64,000 bases of DNA from Sulfurimicrobium sp964552675 (GCA_964552675.1 CAZKHJ010000013.1:3758-67757); one strand, 5' to 3'. Shown: positions 53,392 through 63,722, counted from the stretch's first letter. The notes: generated from the letters alone by a model not told the origin. Program-made: numbers and translations.

Positions 53392-54891
53392 TTATTTCTC
53401 TGCCAATGCCCCTTTATCACGCCAGAGCTGACGTGCTGAGCCGGTATGAAGCTTGCCACCGGATAGTCGCAGAACAGCTTCTCCTTTTTGTAACTGCTTA
53501 TGCAAAGGCTGTCCAAGGACGCGCTTTTGCTCGGCTTCAGTCAGCGTTTGCGGGGAGAAATGGATACCGCACTCGGCAAGTTCGGCGAAATCCGTAGCGT
53601 TGGCGCCCTTGGTCAAGAAAGCATCTGCATCCTGGGAAGCCAGCCAGACCGGAAAGCCCCATGAACGGCCCTGGCGTGCCAGAGAACCCAGGAGGCCGGA
53701 TTTACCTTCCTTCGGCAGCAACAGGTGCGCCTCGTCCACAAAGAGAATCATCTGCAACGGCTGAATGCCGTCCTTGACTGCAAGTGCACGGTTCAACTGA
53801 CGCATGATGCAATTCAGAATGAAGGCCACGGCCAGCACCTTGGTTTCGTTATCATTGCCCAGTGGCTTGAAGTCAATGACCTGGGATGTGCTCAGCCAGC
53901 GCTCGATAGGCAGCGCCTTGTCCGCGCGAGCGAACAAGTTAAACTTGGAGATTTTTTCAAGGATAGCGAGTGCGACACCCCCCTCACCGCGTTGTTCCAG
54001 CTCTGTAGCCAGTCCCTGGAAGTCCGGCTGCTCAAGACTTTCAAAAGAGTCGCGAATGGCACGTTCCTGGTTGGCTCCGAGCTGAGGCGCGAAGGCCCCG
54101 ACGAGGGACGCAATCTCGGTGGCAATCTGGGCTGTTTCGGCTTCGGTCTTGCCGCGGAAAAGCGGGTTGATAGGCAGCCCCTCAGAAATCAGTCGGATGT
54201 ACTTGGCTCCAGTAAGCTGAAGGAAGTTGTTACGGGTCTCCGTCTGCTGTGGGTTGGAGGGGGCTTCTTCCAATTCGCCCTTGAGGTCGAAAAACAGGAA
54301 GCGCACTCCTTGCCGGGAAATCTGAGCAAGAAGGTCGAGAGCCAATTGGCTCTTGCCCGAACCGGGTTTTCCAGAAATAACGGTTAGGCAGTTTCCACCG
54401 GCAGCGTTAATGGTCCACGGCTCAACATCTGCCAGAAGCTTGACGCGCACGGCATGCTCCACCACGGCAAGAGGGGGCATTGACGAGCTATCGTCGCCCG
54501 GGGTAGCTTCAGGACCGGACCTGGCCAACTTGATAAGGGCAGCCGTGAACATGGTCTGGTCGCCGTTGTATTCGTCCCAAATTTGTTTGAGCCGACGGCA
54601 GCCATACTCGAAATACAGACGGAATGCCTGCTTGTAGCCGTTCTCGTCCAGAGTAGATCCATTCCGGTAATTCAGGGCTGCACGGACAACGGAGATTAGA
54701 TCGTCGCCCAAGATAGTTTCCTCGGCAAGCTCGATACCGTGAGCATCTGGTGACTTGAATCCTGATGGAACTCCTTCACCAAGAGCTAGAAAGAGACCGG
54801 CTCGGCCAAACACGGCCTTGTTCGGGGCATGTACCCGACTCCAATTGGCCTCCAGAAACTCCCCTACTTCAGCACTGGTTTTAATTCGCAT
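53392..54891 (-). CDS. dndE: DndE fused to a HerA/FtsK-like ATPase
   Basis: A 499-residue protein. The first 125 residues match DndE (KTSAEVGEFLE...RAGLFLALGEG), a small DNA-binding partner in phosphorothioate modification. The rest is a P-loop ATPase with Walker A ISGKPGSGKSQLAL near residue 172 and Walker B MILFVDEAHLLL, of the HerA/VirB4 type. Usual DndE is only about 110 residues, so this is the fused form reported in some dnd loci. It starts 13 bp after the dndD stop and should act with DndC and DndD to place sulfur in the DNA backbone. Confidence 0.88.
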   Translation of the reverse strand: MRIKTSAEVGEFLEANWSRVHAPNKAVFGRAGLFLALGEGVPSGFKSPDAHGIELAEETILGDDLISVVRAALNYRNGSTLDENGYKQAFRLYFEYGCRRLKQIWDEYNGDQTMFTAALIKLARSGPEATPGDDSSSMPPLAVVEHAVRVKLLADVEPWTINAAGGNCLTVISGKPGSGKSQLALDLLAQISRQGVRFLFFDLKGELEEAPSNPQQTETRNNFLQLTGAKYIRLISEGLPINPLFRGKTEAETAQIATEIASLVGAFAPQLGANQERAIRDSFESLEQPDFQGLATELEQRGEGGVALAILEKISKFNLFARADKALPIERWLSTSQVIDFKPLGNDNETKVLAVAFILNCIMRQLNRALAVKDGIQPLQMILFVDEAHLLLPKEGKSGLLGSLARQGRSWGFPVWLASQDADAFLTKGANATDFAELAECGIHFSPQTLTEAEQKRVLGQPLHKQLQKGEAVLRLSGGKLHTGSARQLWRDKGALAEK

Positions 54892-54904
54892 AGCTTTCTA
54901 CCCC

Positions 54905-56968
54905 TTAAAGCACACGCTTGAAGTAATCGCTGGTAACGCGAACCTGGTAACTCATAGATTCCTGGTCCCCCTCCGGGTTCAAGGTGTAGACCCGGGCCAG
55001 ATGCGGTGAAATCCGGTCAAACAGGTCGCTCTTTGGGTCAATCTCGGCGTTGGTGGTCAGGATGATGCTCTGATGGCCGGACAGATACAGCCGCTCAAGA
55101 ACGCTCTCCCGCACCTCCTTATCCAGTCGGCCCAATGGCGTATCAACGACCAAAGGGGTTACGAAGCGGCCGAGCCGTCGTAATGCTTCGGTGAAGGCAA
55201 GAATGCGGACCTGACGCTGACCGGCTGAAGTATTGGCGGTCTCCCAGGATACCTTGGTGCCGTCAGCTTTCCGCAAGAAGCAATTCCAGTGCTGGTCAAA
55301 ATCCATTCCAACGTACTCGATGCCACGGTCAGTGATGTCCAGCCAGAGGCCGCCGACAATGTCGGAAATCTTTTCACGAAGTGAAATGGCGGCACTAGAC
55401 TTGATCTCGCTTACGGCCTCACGATAACGGTGCGCCAGGCTGTTGAGGTCGCGGCCCTTCTGCACCTTCTGTACCTGTTCGGAGAGAATGGTTTCTTCCT
55501 TGCGCAACTCTTGGAGCTTACGGTCGAGCTGTATCCGTTCTGCCTGAATGGCAGACATTCTGGATTCAATCTGCTCCTTGTGCTTCAGCAAGGCGCCGCG
55601 TTGCTCGCGAAGTTCATTACCGCGCGTGATTGCCGCCCCATCTGAGGTCAGCGCCTTGATGGTCTGGTCCAACTCACGCAGCTCAGAGGTTTTTCGCTCC
55701 AGATCCAGGCAAAGGTCGGACAGCCCCTGAATGGCAGCTGTCTGGGTACGAAGCTTGGTGCGAACCTGAATACTCAATTCATTCCGCTCAGGAACCACAT
55801 ATACATTATCGGCCATACCCTCTGGCGGTGGGTTGAAAAGGCTTTGCAGCGCCTTATCAATCTGGCGCTCATAGAACATTTTCTGCAAATCAGACAGCGC
55901 TAGGTTCTCTGGAACGCCATCGAACACGGCCCGCTTGACCTGCGGAATCTTTGGCTCGACGCTGGCCTTGCGGTTTTCCCAATCGCGGCGGCGCTCTTCC
56001 TGAATCAGGTAGTCATGCAGCTCAGATCGAAATGTACCTAGCAATGAGACAGGCAGAATTGATTCCCAGGCCGTGCCGAGGTTAGCCTCCAGCTTATCCT
56101 TGGTTGTCTTGATGGATTCACGTTGGCGATGGGTCTTGGCCAGTTCTTCCGGGTCTACAGCACCGATGGTCCTGAGCTGGTCTTCAATCTCATCCAGCTC
56201 GGAATTCGCGTCACGAAACTCTTGCTCCTGGTCGGACTCTTCAATGGACAGGGTCTTGAGGTTGGATTCGAAGCGCAGAATGTCGGCCGTAATGTCGTTG
56301 AGTCGTCGCTCTGCATCGGAACCCGCACCGTAAACCCGAGGGATCTTGGTTGATGTGAGCTGGCGGAGATCCTCCTCCAGTTCTGAATATGAGAACAGGC
56401 CGAGGACCCGACTGATACCCTCTGTGATTTCCCGTTCGCTCAACTGGATACTCTGACTACGCTCGGCATCGAAAAAGAAGAAGCGTGTTAGATGGCGCGG
56501 TAGGAATGCGTCGCGGAGCTTCTGGACTTTTTCGTCGTCCTCGATCCAATTCGAATCGCCCGAGAGGTTAGCCTTGGAGTAGAAAACGGGCGGTGAGCTT
56601 GGCCGTTGGCGAATCTGGCGAACCAAGGTCAGGGTTCGGCCGATACTGCCTGTATCGTCGCGCTGGCTCAACCGCAGAGTCATCGAGCAAGTATCCTGTC
56701 CCTCTGACCTAGCTCGCCGGTTGAGGGACTCAGCCAGTTCGAACCGGGTAGCATCAGAACCGGACTCGACCTTCTTCAGGTCAATGGCACCGCTTTCGCC
56801 AACTGTGGCGAGGTACAGCGCACGCAGCAGGTGCGTCTTGCCGGCGCCATTCTTTCCGCCAATCAGTGTGGCACTGCGATGGCCGTCCGTTCCGAACTCG
56901 AATGTGTGCTCACCATAGTATGGCCCAAAATTATTGATGGTGAGGGCATCAATGTATACCTCAGGCAT
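54905..56968 (-). CDS. dndD: DNA sulfur modification ATPase DndD
   Basis: A 687-residue SMC/Rad50-like ATPase. The N-terminal Walker A is IGGKNGAGKTHLLRAL, long coiled-coil arms follow (about 230-560), and the C-terminal half carries SAGQRQVRILAF and the Walker B LVVDTPLGRLD. DndD supplies ATP-driven DNA remodelling for phosphorothioation. The start is set at ATG 56968; a GTG at 56977 is possible. It overlaps the end of dndC. Confidence 0.93.
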   Translation of the reverse strand: MPEVYIDALTINNFGPYYGEHTFEFGTDGHRSATLIGGKNGAGKTHLLRALYLATVGESGAIDLKKVESGSDATRFELAESLNRRARSEGQDTCSMTLRLSQRDDTGSIGRTLTLVRQIRQRPSSPPVFYSKANLSGDSNWIEDDEKVQKLRDAFLPRHLTRFFFFDAERSQSIQLSEREITEGISRVLGLFSYSELEEDLRQLTSTKIPRVYGAGSDAERRLNDITADILRFESNLKTLSIEESDQEQEFRDANSELDEIEDQLRTIGAVDPEELAKTHRQRESIKTTKDKLEANLGTAWESILPVSLLGTFRSELHDYLIQEERRRDWENRKASVEPKIPQVKRAVFDGVPENLALSDLQKMFYERQIDKALQSLFNPPPEGMADNVYVVPERNELSIQVRTKLRTQTAAIQGLSDLCLDLERKTSELRELDQTIKALTSDGAAITRGNELREQRGALLKHKEQIESRMSAIQAERIQLDRKLQELRKEETILSEQVQKVQKGRDLNSLAHRYREAVSEIKSSAAISLREKISDIVGGLWLDITDRGIEYVGMDFDQHWNCFLRKADGTKVSWETANTSAGQRQVRILAFTEALRRLGRFVTPLVVDTPLGRLDKEVRESVLERLYLSGHQSIILTTNAEIDPKSDLFDRISPHLARVYTLNPEGDQESMSYQVRVTSDYFKRVL

Positions 56969-58257
56969 GCGCTTCACCCTTTTCTGTTTGCCGCTCTCTC
57001 AAGTCGTCCTGAAGAATCTGTAGGAGTTCATCAGGCAAGCCTACGGCTCGATGACTTTCACCGTATTCTTCGACCTTAGCAACTAAACGCCGCAGCGTAT
57101 CCAGCGAAATTTCCTTCTGGTCGGTCACGCGCTGTTCGATTTCCTTTAGGTATGCGTCATCTCTGCTGTCCGGCATTGCGTCCCCCTTTTGTTGGAAGAT
57201 GATGTTTACGACCCCAGTTCCGTCATCCGGGTTACGCGCACTGTTCCAGTATGTCTGAATCCAGTGGAGCTCTTCTTCACTGATGACAGGTAAGTTTGAC
57301 TCTACTTGCAACGCCAACAACTTCGATAAGAGCTCCTTGCGGGCTTCTATCTTCAATGGACCTGGACCTTCTTGCCCATTTTTTCGCACCATATCCCGGT
57401 ATCCGTTCTCAGGATCACGGTAGTAAACGAGGGTCTCCCGGAAATGGAGCAATGCTTCCATCCTAGTATCCCCCGTGGCCAGCAGACCCTCGCTCGCTTT
57501 GTCTCGTTCCACAACCGTGCAGGTCCAGCAACCAAAGCGACTATTGCCACAAGATGGAGTGGACTGATCTACGACCAACGGGCATTCTCCGCCGGAAGCA
57601 TCCTTGTATAACTGGAACAGCGCCTGGTTGTCTCCTCCCCATGTGCATTCGTTATCCATGAGGTAATCCCAAACCTCAAACGTGGACAGGTGTTCGATGG
57701 GGGTGGAAATCCAGCAGCGTGGTAAGTCATCGTGCCGACGCAGACCGAAATCATTTTTGGCACGGGCGGCCAGGGTTTGGGCACGGGAGCCGCTTTCGCT
57801 TCTGCGGGCGCCCAACATGATGATGGCTTCGCCCCAATGACCCAACTTGCCGCGAATGAATGTGCTGACCGGATCAATCTTCAGACGTTGGGTACACCAA
57901 CGAAAGCTACGGTTCGGTGGTGGATAACCACGGCCGATGATATTGACCCAAAATGATTGCTGCGATGGAGGTTTAAGCAGATACGCTTGAATATTGAGGC
58001 AGTGCGCTACGGAATAAGAGTTCATGGCATCCAGCTCACCTTGGACACGGGCGACTACAGCCGGAATCTCCACCCGTGTATCGGTGCAGACAATGCAGAC
58101 TTCCTTGGTTCGTTTCTCAGGTGGTAGTGCTTTATATAGCGTCAAAGACCAGCGATGCAATCATAGTGCTGTCTTTGCCACCGCTGTACCCTACTACCCA
58201 AGGCCGTTCGTCCATGGTGTAAAGCCGCTGTAGGGCATCCAGAATGTTTTGAATCAT
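56961..58257 (-). pseudogene. dndC: DndC phosphorothioation sulfurtransferase, frameshifted near its start
   Basis: From an ATG at 58257 a frame encodes MIQNILDALQRLYTMDERPWVVGYSGGKDST, with the PP-loop SGGKDST of the PAPS-reductase-like family, but stops at 58134-58132. The rest of DndC (KALPPEKRTKEVCIVCTDTRVEIP, GCWTCTVVERDKA with the Fe-S cysteines) continues in another frame to 56961. Removing one T in GCTATATAAAGC joins the two parts. DndC is the enzyme that activates the DNA backbone for sulfur. As written, the gene would not give a full protein; a sequencing error, real decay or recoding are possible. Confidence 0.85.
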
Positions 58258-59754
58258 CTTTGTTATTTATTTCGCGCTAAATGCCAAAACTCACCCGGAT
58301 TGAGAGGTGGAATTTTGCCTTATTAATTGAAGGGGAAGAATACCACATATAGATATTGATTTAACTGTGTTGATAATAAGGGCTGGGGTTCTTCGGTCTT
58401 CTCCTTGTAGCAGCAAGCCGACTGGTCTGAGTAATACAATGCGCATGTCATCAACATACAAGCCTTGCACCAAGACAGCCACCCCGCTTACGCAGGGTGG
58501 CTGAGTTGAATTGGCCGAGAGATCGGCCCAAAAAGTTAAATTTCCCCAAACGCTATCCAGGTCGCCAGACCAGGAAATCACGAGAATCGCCGCCAAGCGT
58601 TCCCCGTGGCCGAACTACAAATTGCACTGCAAGGGCTGCCAGGCCCACCACACACTTTTTCATCCGCTGACGGCTTTCGAGCAACCCAAAACATCTGGGT
58701 TTCGCGCCGGGCTTGAGTAATGACTTCTCGCCCTTTGCTCAGACTCTACTTGCCGAAGCTCCCTCTCTTGTGCCGTCCTGGGTGCCAACCCAGTCAATTG
58801 GCCGTCAGAGATTCCCACGTTAATTCAATACGTCAAACCCACGATTTGAGATAGGTCGTCTCAGGTGTCAGGCATCGCATACGCTTCATGGCTTGCGCCA
58901 CTTTCGGCCTACGATGTTCCATAGCATCGGCTTACCCGCCTGCCTCCTTCATCAACGAATCACCCTGTACCAGGGCCTACCCAAGGGTCTTTACTCGGCA
59001 GCGGGACTCCCACCCGCCGTTACACGTTTGAGCTATCCAGAGACCTCACCATTTCCGGTGAGTGCCAGTCAGTCCAGGTTTCCCCTCGTGACCCTGCCGC
59101 ATTTCTGCGGCCTCATCAGCCTACGTGCCAAGTCCAGGTTGCGCCGTTCTTATTCCGAACGCCCCCTGGTGCGGATTTGCNNNNNNNNNNTGCACCGCTT
59201 CGTATTGAACAGGGTTGGGCAAGTCGCCTTGCCGCCCGTGTCCGTGTCGCCCAACTTCATTGCTCGGAACAGGCCGGTCGTTGCCTGGCGACCTGTCGAG
59301 ACTTGGGATTGAGTCGAAGGGGGCATGTCTGCCCCCAGCGCTCATAACAGCCGCACCAACCAGGGTTACCCGGTATGCAGCTGGAGCAGATTGATACGCG
59401 TTGGCGACGCGTACCGTGACCTTTCAGTCGTGTGTGTTTGCAGTTGGCGGTCTGCCTGCTGTGCCCTTGCTTTACGGCAAAGACACACGAGGCAGACCGC
59501 CTCGGCGTGCGTTGCTGGCGAAGCTTTCACCCCGCCTTCACGGCCTCTGCTTACTTGTGTCCTACTGGCGTATAGCAATCTTTTTCGTATATGTGCATAG
59601 CAATTTCAAGGAACATCATTACGTGCGGCGTTGCCGCACCGAATCACACTGCAATTTCAAGGCTTTTTTGCGCAAAAAAATATTTTTGATGCTCTGCGTC
59701 AGCTTCTCTCTGGTGCGTCGCTATACGGAGAATCATCACTCTCTGGAGATTATC
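58258..59754. other. 1.5-kb region without a supported gene, rich in inverted repeats, with an assembly gap
   Basis: No convincing protein gene. Two hairpins lie at 58476-58503 (CAGCCACCC/GGGTGGCTG) and 58513-58528 (GGCCGA/TCGGCC). On the minus strand from about 59180 to 58700 the sequence has many short complementary blocks and GAAA-type loops, as in a large structured RNA such as a degraded group II intron end, but this is not proven. Ten N bases mark a gap at 59181-59190. At 59446-59501 GGCGGTCTGCCT faces its complement across a 32-base loop, and GTGCGGC-gtt-GCCGCAC lies near 59622, between two copies of GCAATTTCAAGG. Confidence 0.5.
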
Positions 59755-60477
59755 ATGGCGCATACCACACCACTGGCGCGTTCGAAGACTGCTGCACTCG
59801 CGCGCTTACTCGATAACGTGCCCAAGGGCTACACGTTTTACACCGCCGGAGAGTGTCCTGCCGGGAAGACGATGGCGCTCCTGCGGAAGTTCCATGAGCG
59901 TTACGGTATTGGCTGCACACCGGCGGAGCGCATTACGCGCAAATCAAAAGGCTTGGCCAATGCGTTGCTGGCGCTCTACTGGTCTGGTGATGCATCTGCC
60001 GGGATGAAGCTCAAGCCACCTGCCGATATGGCAGCCGGTTCGCCATTTGAAGTGGCGGCTTCCCCCGCACTGGGAACGGACAAAGCCAGCTGGCTGCTGC
60101 TGGCAACGGAAGGCGTCGGGCCGGTATGGGAGATGGAGAAGTTGCATTCTGTACAGGACAAACCCCGCCTCAACTGGCTGGGATACGAACTGATCCGGCA
60201 TACGGTCAATGGCAAGACGGCCTGGACCTGGCGGCGCACGAAAGAAGAAATGGAGAATCTCTACCGCCTCCTGGGTGAGCAGCTTGGTCGTCGCCACTAT
60301 AGCGCCGTAGCCGACACGCTGGAGCGGATCGCCCGGCAACCCGGATTTGCGGGTGTCAGGGAGCAAAGCTGGCAGCTGTGCGAGTTTGCCCGCCAGCGGG
60401 GGTACGAAGGCACGCTGCCGCACCTTTTTTATGTGCAGAAGGTGAGCCACGGTGAGCGGGTAGTGATTGATTCTTAG
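59755..60477 (+). CDS. Mobile-element-associated protein of unknown function
   Basis: A 240-residue protein starting at 59755 with GGAG eight bases upstream. It begins with a pattern (TPLARSKTAALARLLDNVPKGYTFYTAGECP) that I associate with proteins of integrative elements and plasmids, with no known role. A KFHERYGIG segment is followed by a Trp-rich middle. No signal peptide or helices. It is the only gene between the hairpin region and the integrase and points toward it. Confidence 0.75.
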   Translation: MAHTTPLARSKTAALARLLDNVPKGYTFYTAGECPAGKTMALLRKFHERYGIGCTPAERITRKSKGLANALLALYWSGDASAGMKLKPPADMAAGSPFEVAASPALGTDKASWLLLATEGVGPVWEMEKLHSVQDKPRLNWLGYELIRHTVNGKTAWTWRRTKEEMENLYRLLGEQLGRRHYSAVADTLERIARQPGFAGVREQSWQLCEFARQRGYEGTLPHLFYVQKVSHGERVVIDS

Positions 60478-60511
60478 ATCCTGCCGGAGGCGTGGCACCG
60501 TCTGGCAATCC

Positions 60512-62167
60512 TTACGGTGTTGGGCCACCTCTGTAGGCTGCTGGGCGGGATATGGTTAGGCCGAGCTTGATTTTCTTCATCTGGTTGAATTTAACCTCAA
60601 GCGAGTAGCCTTTGCCATAGGTATCACCGACGGTTTGTTTGGCATGGCCGGTGATCGCCTCGTGCATTTCCCATGGGATGAGTGCATTCCGGCACATGTC
60701 TTTGAAGTTGTGGCGGAAGGAATGGAAAACCACCGTTTTGGGCATGCCCAGTTTGTCACGAATAAAGCGGTTAAACCATTTCCCCTGCACCTCGCTCGGG
60801 CTGGCGGTCTCGGATTCCGTGCGCAGGTAAGGCCACAGGCTCTGATGGCCAGCTTTTCTGATGGCTTCAACGTAGTCGAAAAAGCCCAGTTTGGTGATTT
60901 GTGGGTGGATCGGCACCTCGCGGACGCTGGGCTGGTTCTTTCCGCGTCGGATGCGCATATGGGGAAACGGTTCTCGGAATATGTCGGTGACACAGAGGCT
61001 TCCGATTTCGTCGAGCCTTGCGCCGGAATACAGGGCGATGAGCGGCATCCAGATGCGGGTATGGTAGCCCCCTCCTCCGCTCGCTTTGATGACAGTAAAG
61101 AGCCCTTCTTCCCTGGAGAAGATGCGCGCGAGCTGTTCCAGTGTGAAGGGATCGCGTTCTTCCTCGTTCTCAACGCCTTCCTTGAGGGCAAAGCGGCTGT
61201 AGTCGAATCCAGCGAAGGGGTTTTTTTCCAGCAGTTCGTCTTTGACTGCAATGGAGAACATGGCGCCGACGAGGGTGCCTTTCTTTTCCAGGGTTTTTGC
61301 GCTGTTGCCGCGCGTTTCCCGCTCATTGCGCAGCCAGTCGGTGACCTGTGCTCGGGTCAGTGTCTCTGGGCTGGCCTTGGGGTGAAAGTCGGCCAGTGCA
61401 TTGACGTAAACTTCGACTTCCTTGCTTGTCCTGGCTGGACGAATCCGGTCATTGCGCCAATGTTCCAGCAGTTGCTGCCATGTCATCCCTTGCTCTTGTG
61501 TGCGGGAAGAAGCGGTTTCCCAGGCGGCTTGCAGGGGTGGCGCATCCAATTTAGGTTGTGCCACCAGGCGCCCTGCCTGGCGCTGTTCAAGGATGTCGTA
61601 GCCCTCTTGTATGGCCGGGAGGACGTCAAGCACCAGTTTACGTTCGTCTTCGGGTGAAATTGCGAGCTGGTAGCCGCGACCGGAAAGAAGGTTTCGGACT
61701 AGAGGAGTGAAGGCGTCTGGTTGGCCTCGGGCAAGTGCTTGGGCGATCATGCCTTTTACCTGGGTAATGTTTTGTTGGAGCTCGTCATAGGCGTCGTCAT
61801 CAAGTCCTTCACGGCGCCAGGCGAGGTCTGCTTCGAGACTGGCAAGCCAGAGGCTGCGCAAGCCAGCGGCAAGCTCTGGTGTGGCTTCGGTGATGGGTTT
61901 GAGACGTTTGTCCGCAGGTGTCGCAAGGTAGGCACCTAGAGCATCCTGGCTCAGACGTTCTTGTGCGGCTTGCTCTTGCAGTTCGCCAAATTGGCGGTCA
62001 ACCTGGAGAGATAGAAGTCGGGCTTGGCTGACGGCCTCGCGGTAGTCCCTACCGAGGGACTTCTTGATTTCGCGCTTGCCTATGGCTGGACGTAATGCTT
62101 CGGGGACGACGATGCGAAAAATGAAGCCGTGTGGGGTCTTGTAACAGTTGCGGGGAAGCGCAGGCAT
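60512..62167 (-). CDS. Tyrosine recombinase / phage-type integrase
   Basis: A 551-residue integrase starting at 62167, with GGAG seven bases upstream. The first part (NCYKTPHGFIFRIVVPEALRPAIGKREIKKSLG) is the usual N-terminal domain of this subfamily. The catalytic blocks are SGARLDEIG (Arg), HSFRHNFKD (His/Arg) and GHAKQTVGDTYGKGY with the Tyr. It most likely moved the dnd element: paired TTTGTACCA repeats lie 32 bp upstream of its start and at the far end of the element. Confidence 0.93.
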   Translation of the reverse strand: MPALPRNCYKTPHGFIFRIVVPEALRPAIGKREIKKSLGRDYREAVSQARLLSLQVDRQFGELQEQAAQERLSQDALGAYLATPADKRLKPITEATPELAAGLRSLWLASLEADLAWRREGLDDDAYDELQQNITQVKGMIAQALARGQPDAFTPLVRNLLSGRGYQLAISPEDERKLVLDVLPAIQEGYDILEQRQAGRLVAQPKLDAPPLQAAWETASSRTQEQGMTWQQLLEHWRNDRIRPARTSKEVEVYVNALADFHPKASPETLTRAQVTDWLRNERETRGNSAKTLEKKGTLVGAMFSIAVKDELLEKNPFAGFDYSRFALKEGVENEEERDPFTLEQLARIFSREEGLFTVIKASGGGGYHTRIWMPLIALYSGARLDEIGSLCVTDIFREPFPHMRIRRGKNQPSVREVPIHPQITKLGFFDYVEAIRKAGHQSLWPYLRTESETASPSEVQGKWFNRFIRDKLGMPKTVVFHSFRHNFKDMCRNALIPWEMHEAITGHAKQTVGDTYGKGYSLEVKFNQMKKIKLGLTISRPAAYRGGPTP

Positions 62168-62198
62168 TTGGGTCTCCTTGACCCGCCCGCTCCGGTGC

Positions 62199-62223
62199 TT
62201 TGTACCATCTTTTTGTACCAATC
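62199..62223 (+). repeat. Paired TTTGTACCA repeat, right copy
   Basis: TTTGTACCA-TCTT-TTTGTACCA-ATC, the partner of 52578-52602. About 75 bp further out, TTGGCGGGAGGGAG at 62274-62287 resembles the outer sequence TTGGCGGAGAGGGAGG of the left end. Confidence 0.75.
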
Positions 62224-62508
62224 TGACCTCCGAATGCATTGCTGTCATTGGAATTCAGTAGGTTAGCACAATTTGGCGGGAGGGAGTCTTGCGAACTGTT
62301 GCTGCAAAACAACACCCATAGCCGTCCTAGTGATTGTGAAAATATTTTATGCCCCCATATGTGCCCCCATGCCGTCTTTGCTGCCCATGACGTGAGCAAA
62401 GGAAGTCCAGGTAGGCCATCCCCAACAAGGCACGCGCACCAAAGATGGGCTAGCCTCAACGGGGAATTGAGGTGCGCGCCACCGAAAGCGGAGCGCTCCT
62501 TCGTCTTG

Positions 62509-63177
62509 TTAGGTCGCTGGCGCTGGCACCTTACAGTACGGCTTTAACTTTTCTTCGTATTCTACCGTAGCTTCACCCCCCAAACCCATTACCTTCGCGC
62601 CAACTATTCGCGCGCGGTCATGTTCGGAGAGACCCGCATACAGCTCAATCAAGCGCGGGCAGATGGAAGCAAGTACGAATGCACGCTCACTGTCTGTCTT
62701 TGCAATTCTTTGTGCCTCATCAAAATTTGGATAAAGTGCCATGTACAGGTACGCAGGATCAGGCGCAGAGGACGCTTTTATCATTGACGCAAGGAACTTG
62801 AGCCGGATCATGACTTTGTCCCCTTCCGGCGTTAGCACGATCTGCTTTGGTATGTTTGAGTAATCATCGTGACTGTATATAAGATTGAGTTGATCGGCCG
62901 GCATATATCCCGGTTTTGATGCTTTGACGTATGCATAGCTGCATGGAGCAACGTCTAAGGTGCTAAACGAGAATCGACCATCCGCTCCGGTCGTTTTTTG
63001 TAGCGTTTTTATCAAGACGGAGCCCTCTGGGAATTTTCCCTGCCTACACTCAAGCGTGATCAAGGCACTTGTGATTGGACTCCCCGTTCCAGTTTCAAGT
63101 ACGAACCCATCGCCACCCGACATGCCACAGCTGGCAAGAGCGAGCACGATGATAAGGGGGATCAGATTTCTGCTCAT
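62509..63177 (-). CDS. Lipoprotein with carboxypeptidase-regulatory-like domain
   Basis: A 222-residue protein with a lipoprotein signal ending LASC (Cys17). Residues 24-120 look like a carboxypeptidase regulatory-like beta domain (TGTGSPITSALITLECRQG, TGADGRFSFSTLDV, KPGYMPADQ). The C-terminal part is helical and ends with a Cys. Outer-membrane or periplasmic location is likely. I do not recognise a specific family. It follows the right end of the dnd element. Confidence 0.75.
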   Translation of the reverse strand: MSRNLIPLIIVLALASCGMSGGDGFVLETGTGSPITSALITLECRQGKFPEGSVLIKTLQKTTGADGRFSFSTLDVAPCSYAYVKASKPGYMPADQLNLIYSHDDYSNIPKQIVLTPEGDKVMIRLKFLASMIKASSAPDPAYLYMALYPNFDEAQRIAKTDSERAFVLASICPRLIELYAGLSEHDRARIVGAKVMGLGGEATVEYEEKLKPYCKVPAPAT

Positions 63178-63510
63178 AGCGATTCAACAATTATTATACA
63201 AACTTACCGGCCTGTACCATTGTTTATATGACAGATAATTTAAATGGCTTTTCCTCGGTAACCGAACACATGCGTTTCATGTTTGCCGATCTATTCACGC
63301 AGAACGATCACAGCGGTAGCACTCACCCGTTCGGTGCTCACTTCGTTCCGCTCCGCTGCGGCTGCGGCTTCCGCTTTTGCCCTTGACCCTTCCGTCAGTT
63401 TATTGAGCGTGGTGGCCATGCCACCTGTGCACCACCATCCGGTGCGGCAAAAACTCCCGCCCCGATGCTGATACACAAGCGGCATTTGACAACTTGACGA
63501 AGGAAAAAAC

Positions 63511-63717
63511 ATGAAAAACGCTTTTGAACTATTAATGAACGCACCAGAATCACAAATAACCAGAGCACCCATAGCATATAAAGCCATTCTACAAGGTGAA
63601 ATGAGTGAAGCCTTATATACGTATGATTGCGCAATTTGTGAATACGGAACAAGCCAGCCATGGAGCCTAGAAGTCATGGAACTTTACAAAAATATCAAAA
63701 AAAATCAGAAGAAATAA
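63511..63717 (+). CDS. Small protein of unknown function
   Basis: A 68-residue protein (start KNAFELLMNAPESQITRAP) with AAGGA eight bases before the ATG. It contains two cysteines in YDCAICEYG and a Lys-rich end. The coding is clearly more AT-rich than most of the window, which suggests recent transfer. Family not recognised. Confidence 0.6.
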   Translation: MKNAFELLMNAPESQITRAPIAYKAILQGEMSEALYTYDCAICEYGTSQPWSLEVMELYKNIKKNQKK

Positions 63718-63722
63718 TAACC

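Noticed and set aside
58893..59312. Proline/serine-rich frame running across the assembly gap
   Set aside because: It looks like the translated complement of a structured RNA and contains undefined bases.
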